A stretch of DNA of 64,000 bases from Paracidovorax avenae ATCC 19860 (GTDB lineage: Bacteria; Pseudomonadota; Gammaproteobacteria; Burkholderiales; Burkholderiaceae_C): assembly GCF_000176855.2 (NCBI RefSeq), contig NC_015138.1, positions 3,162,001 to 3,226,000 of the forward strand, in the 5' to 3' direction. The translations under genes and the position numbers were made by a program. This document shows positions 62,973-64,000 of this stretch, piece by piece; within the stretch, counting starts at the first letter, position 1; each line of letters starts with the position of its first letter. The notes beneath the pieces are model-generated. The model was given only the letters and a program-made list of their open reading frames with translations, had not been told where the DNA came from and searched no databases.

Positions 62973-63926
62973 ATGCCTTCGCCATCCTCCCGCTTCGCCT
63001 TCCCTCCCCTGCCCTCCCCGGACACCGCCGGGCCTTCCGGCACTATCGCCGGTCCATGGATGCCCTCGCGCCGCGCGGCGTTGGTTGCCGGCGCCGCGCT
63101 GGCAGCCGCCGTGCGGACGGGTGCGGTGCAGGCGAAACCGGCCGCGGGCCATGCACCGGAAGGCGTGTGGCCCCGGGCGCTGCAGGTGCCGGGCGGCGTG
63201 GCGCGCCTGTCGCTGGGCCCGGCGGCGCAGCGGCCCCAGGCCCACGCGGGCGAGGTGCCGTTGCTGGTGCTGGGCGACGCCATCGAATGGACGGCGATCG
63301 TGGGCATACCGCTGTCGGCGCCCACGGGCACGGCATCGGTGCGGGTGCAGGCCGATGGCGAGGCCCCGCGCGACATCGCCTACCGCGTGGAGCCCAAGCG
63401 GTACAAGGAGCAGCGGCTGACGGTGGCACCGCGCACTGTGGACCTGTCCGCCGAGGACAACGCGCGCTACGAGCGCGAACGGGCGCATCAACAGCAGGTG
63501 ATGGCCACCTTCTCCTCGCCGCTGCCGCGCGCCGCGGACCTGGCGATGCACCAGCCGGTGCCCGGGCGGCGGTCCAGTTCGTTCGGGCTGCGGCGCGTGT
63601 TCAACGGGCAGGCGCGCAATCCGCACAGCGGCATGGACATCGCGGCGGCCACCGGCACGCCCATGGTGGCGCCGCTGCCGGGCAAGGTAATCGACACGGG
63701 GGACTATTTCTTCAACGGCGGCACGGTCTGGCTCGACCATGGCGGCGGACTGCTGACGATGTACTGCCACCTGAGCGCGATCGACGTGCAGGTGGGCGAC
63801 ATGCTCACGACCGGCCAGGCGTTCTGCAAGGTGGGCGCCACCGGACGCGTGACCGGGCCGCACCTGCACTGGGGCGTGATGCTGAACCGGACCATGGTGG
63901 ATCCGGCGTTGTTCCTGCCGGCATGA
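62973..63926 (+). CDS. M23-family (LytM-type) peptidoglycan endopeptidase
   Basis: 317 residues from ATG 62973. The N-terminus has a Pro/Ser-rich stretch and then SRRAALVAGAALAAAV, a likely export signal with Arg-Arg near residue 34. The LytM zinc site is intact: HSGMDIAAATGTPMVAP (about 221-237) and HLHWGVMLN (about 298-306), with SSSFGLRRVFNGQ before. It would cut peptide crosslinks in the cell wall. Independent unit at the right edge of the window. Confidence 0.9.
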   Translation: MPSPSSRFAFPPLPSPDTAGPSGTIAGPWMPSRRAALVAGAALAAAVRTGAVQAKPAAGHAPEGVWPRALQVPGGVARLSLGPAAQRPQAHAGEVPLLVLGDAIEWTAIVGIPLSAPTGTASVRVQADGEAPRDIAYRVEPKRYKEQRLTVAPRTVDLSAEDNARYERERAHQQQVMATFSSPLPRAADLAMHQPVPGRRSSSFGLRRVFNGQARNPHSGMDIAAATGTPMVAPLPGKVIDTGDYFFNGGTVWLDHGGGLLTMYCHLSAIDVQVGDMLTTGQAFCKVGATGRVTGPHLHWGVMLNRTMVDPALFLPA

Positions 63927-64000
63927 CGCGCCGAGGACATGGCGCCACGCTGCCAATGCGGCCTGGCGACGGCCGCCGCGGGCCCGGCAACCCGCGGCCC

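Overview
The window is GC-rich, dense bacterial DNA. Gene content (two Bug/TctC tricarboxylate-type binding proteins, many LysR regulators, KGG and CsbD stress proteins, a YfiBNR module) and codon use point to a beta-proteobacterium of the Comamonadaceae, most like Acidovorax/Paracidovorax. This placement is inferred from the sequence; no database search was possible.

Layout. 1-8.9 kb is a stress and signalling stretch: the end of a CheR-PAS-histidine kinase-receiver fusion, two ferritin-like proteins, a KGG protein, a small membrane protein, a quinone oxidoreductase divergent from a LysR gene, and a CsbD protein. 9.1-12.7 kb is an accessory block: an IS5-type element with a broken transposase, a remnant of a second IS5-type element truncated exactly at the first one's end, an AT-rich gene for a coiled-coil membrane protein, and a decayed phage-type integrase beside tRNA-Ser(GCT). 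12.7-24.5 kb is housekeeping: lysC, tilS, accA, a DNA glycosylase, cysS, a TPR protein, a Csd6-like L,D-transpeptidase-fold protein, two cyclophilins, lpxH and mtfA. Two copies of a structured intergenic repeat lie here. 24.5-27.0 kb encodes a complete YfiR-YfiN-YfiB c-di-GMP module. 27.1-30.8 kb holds ggt and a Bug binding protein divergent from a LysR gene. 30.8-34.0 kb holds an AceE-type E1 divergent from an Lrp/AsnC regulator, the same gene pair as mdeB/mdeR. 34-42 kb holds small metabolic genes, arfB, aroQ, glnS and a holin-like membrane protein.

42.3-49.3 kb is a sulfur-amino-acid locus: a four-domain rhodanese, a polar-amino-acid ABC transporter, a cysteine-dioxygenase-type cupin and a cystathionine lyase-type PLP enzyme. 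It is followed by an intact IS5-type element (perfect 17-bp ends, TA duplication) and a lower-GC gene for a 688-residue protein with a PD-(D/E)XK-like nuclease motif. At 54.5-56.8 kb the cupin and the four rhodanese domains recur as one 738-residue fusion. Related CTAT-NN-ATA palindromes lie upstream of both sulfur loci. This split/fused pair is the most distinctive system seen here.

57-64 kb holds a second Bug protein, a DUF2322 protein, a small membrane protein next to a frameshifted low-GC gene that resembles secretion-associated DUF3289 proteins, a lipoprotein esterase, an SRPBCC protein, a cardiolipin synthase-type phospholipase D and an M23 peptidase.
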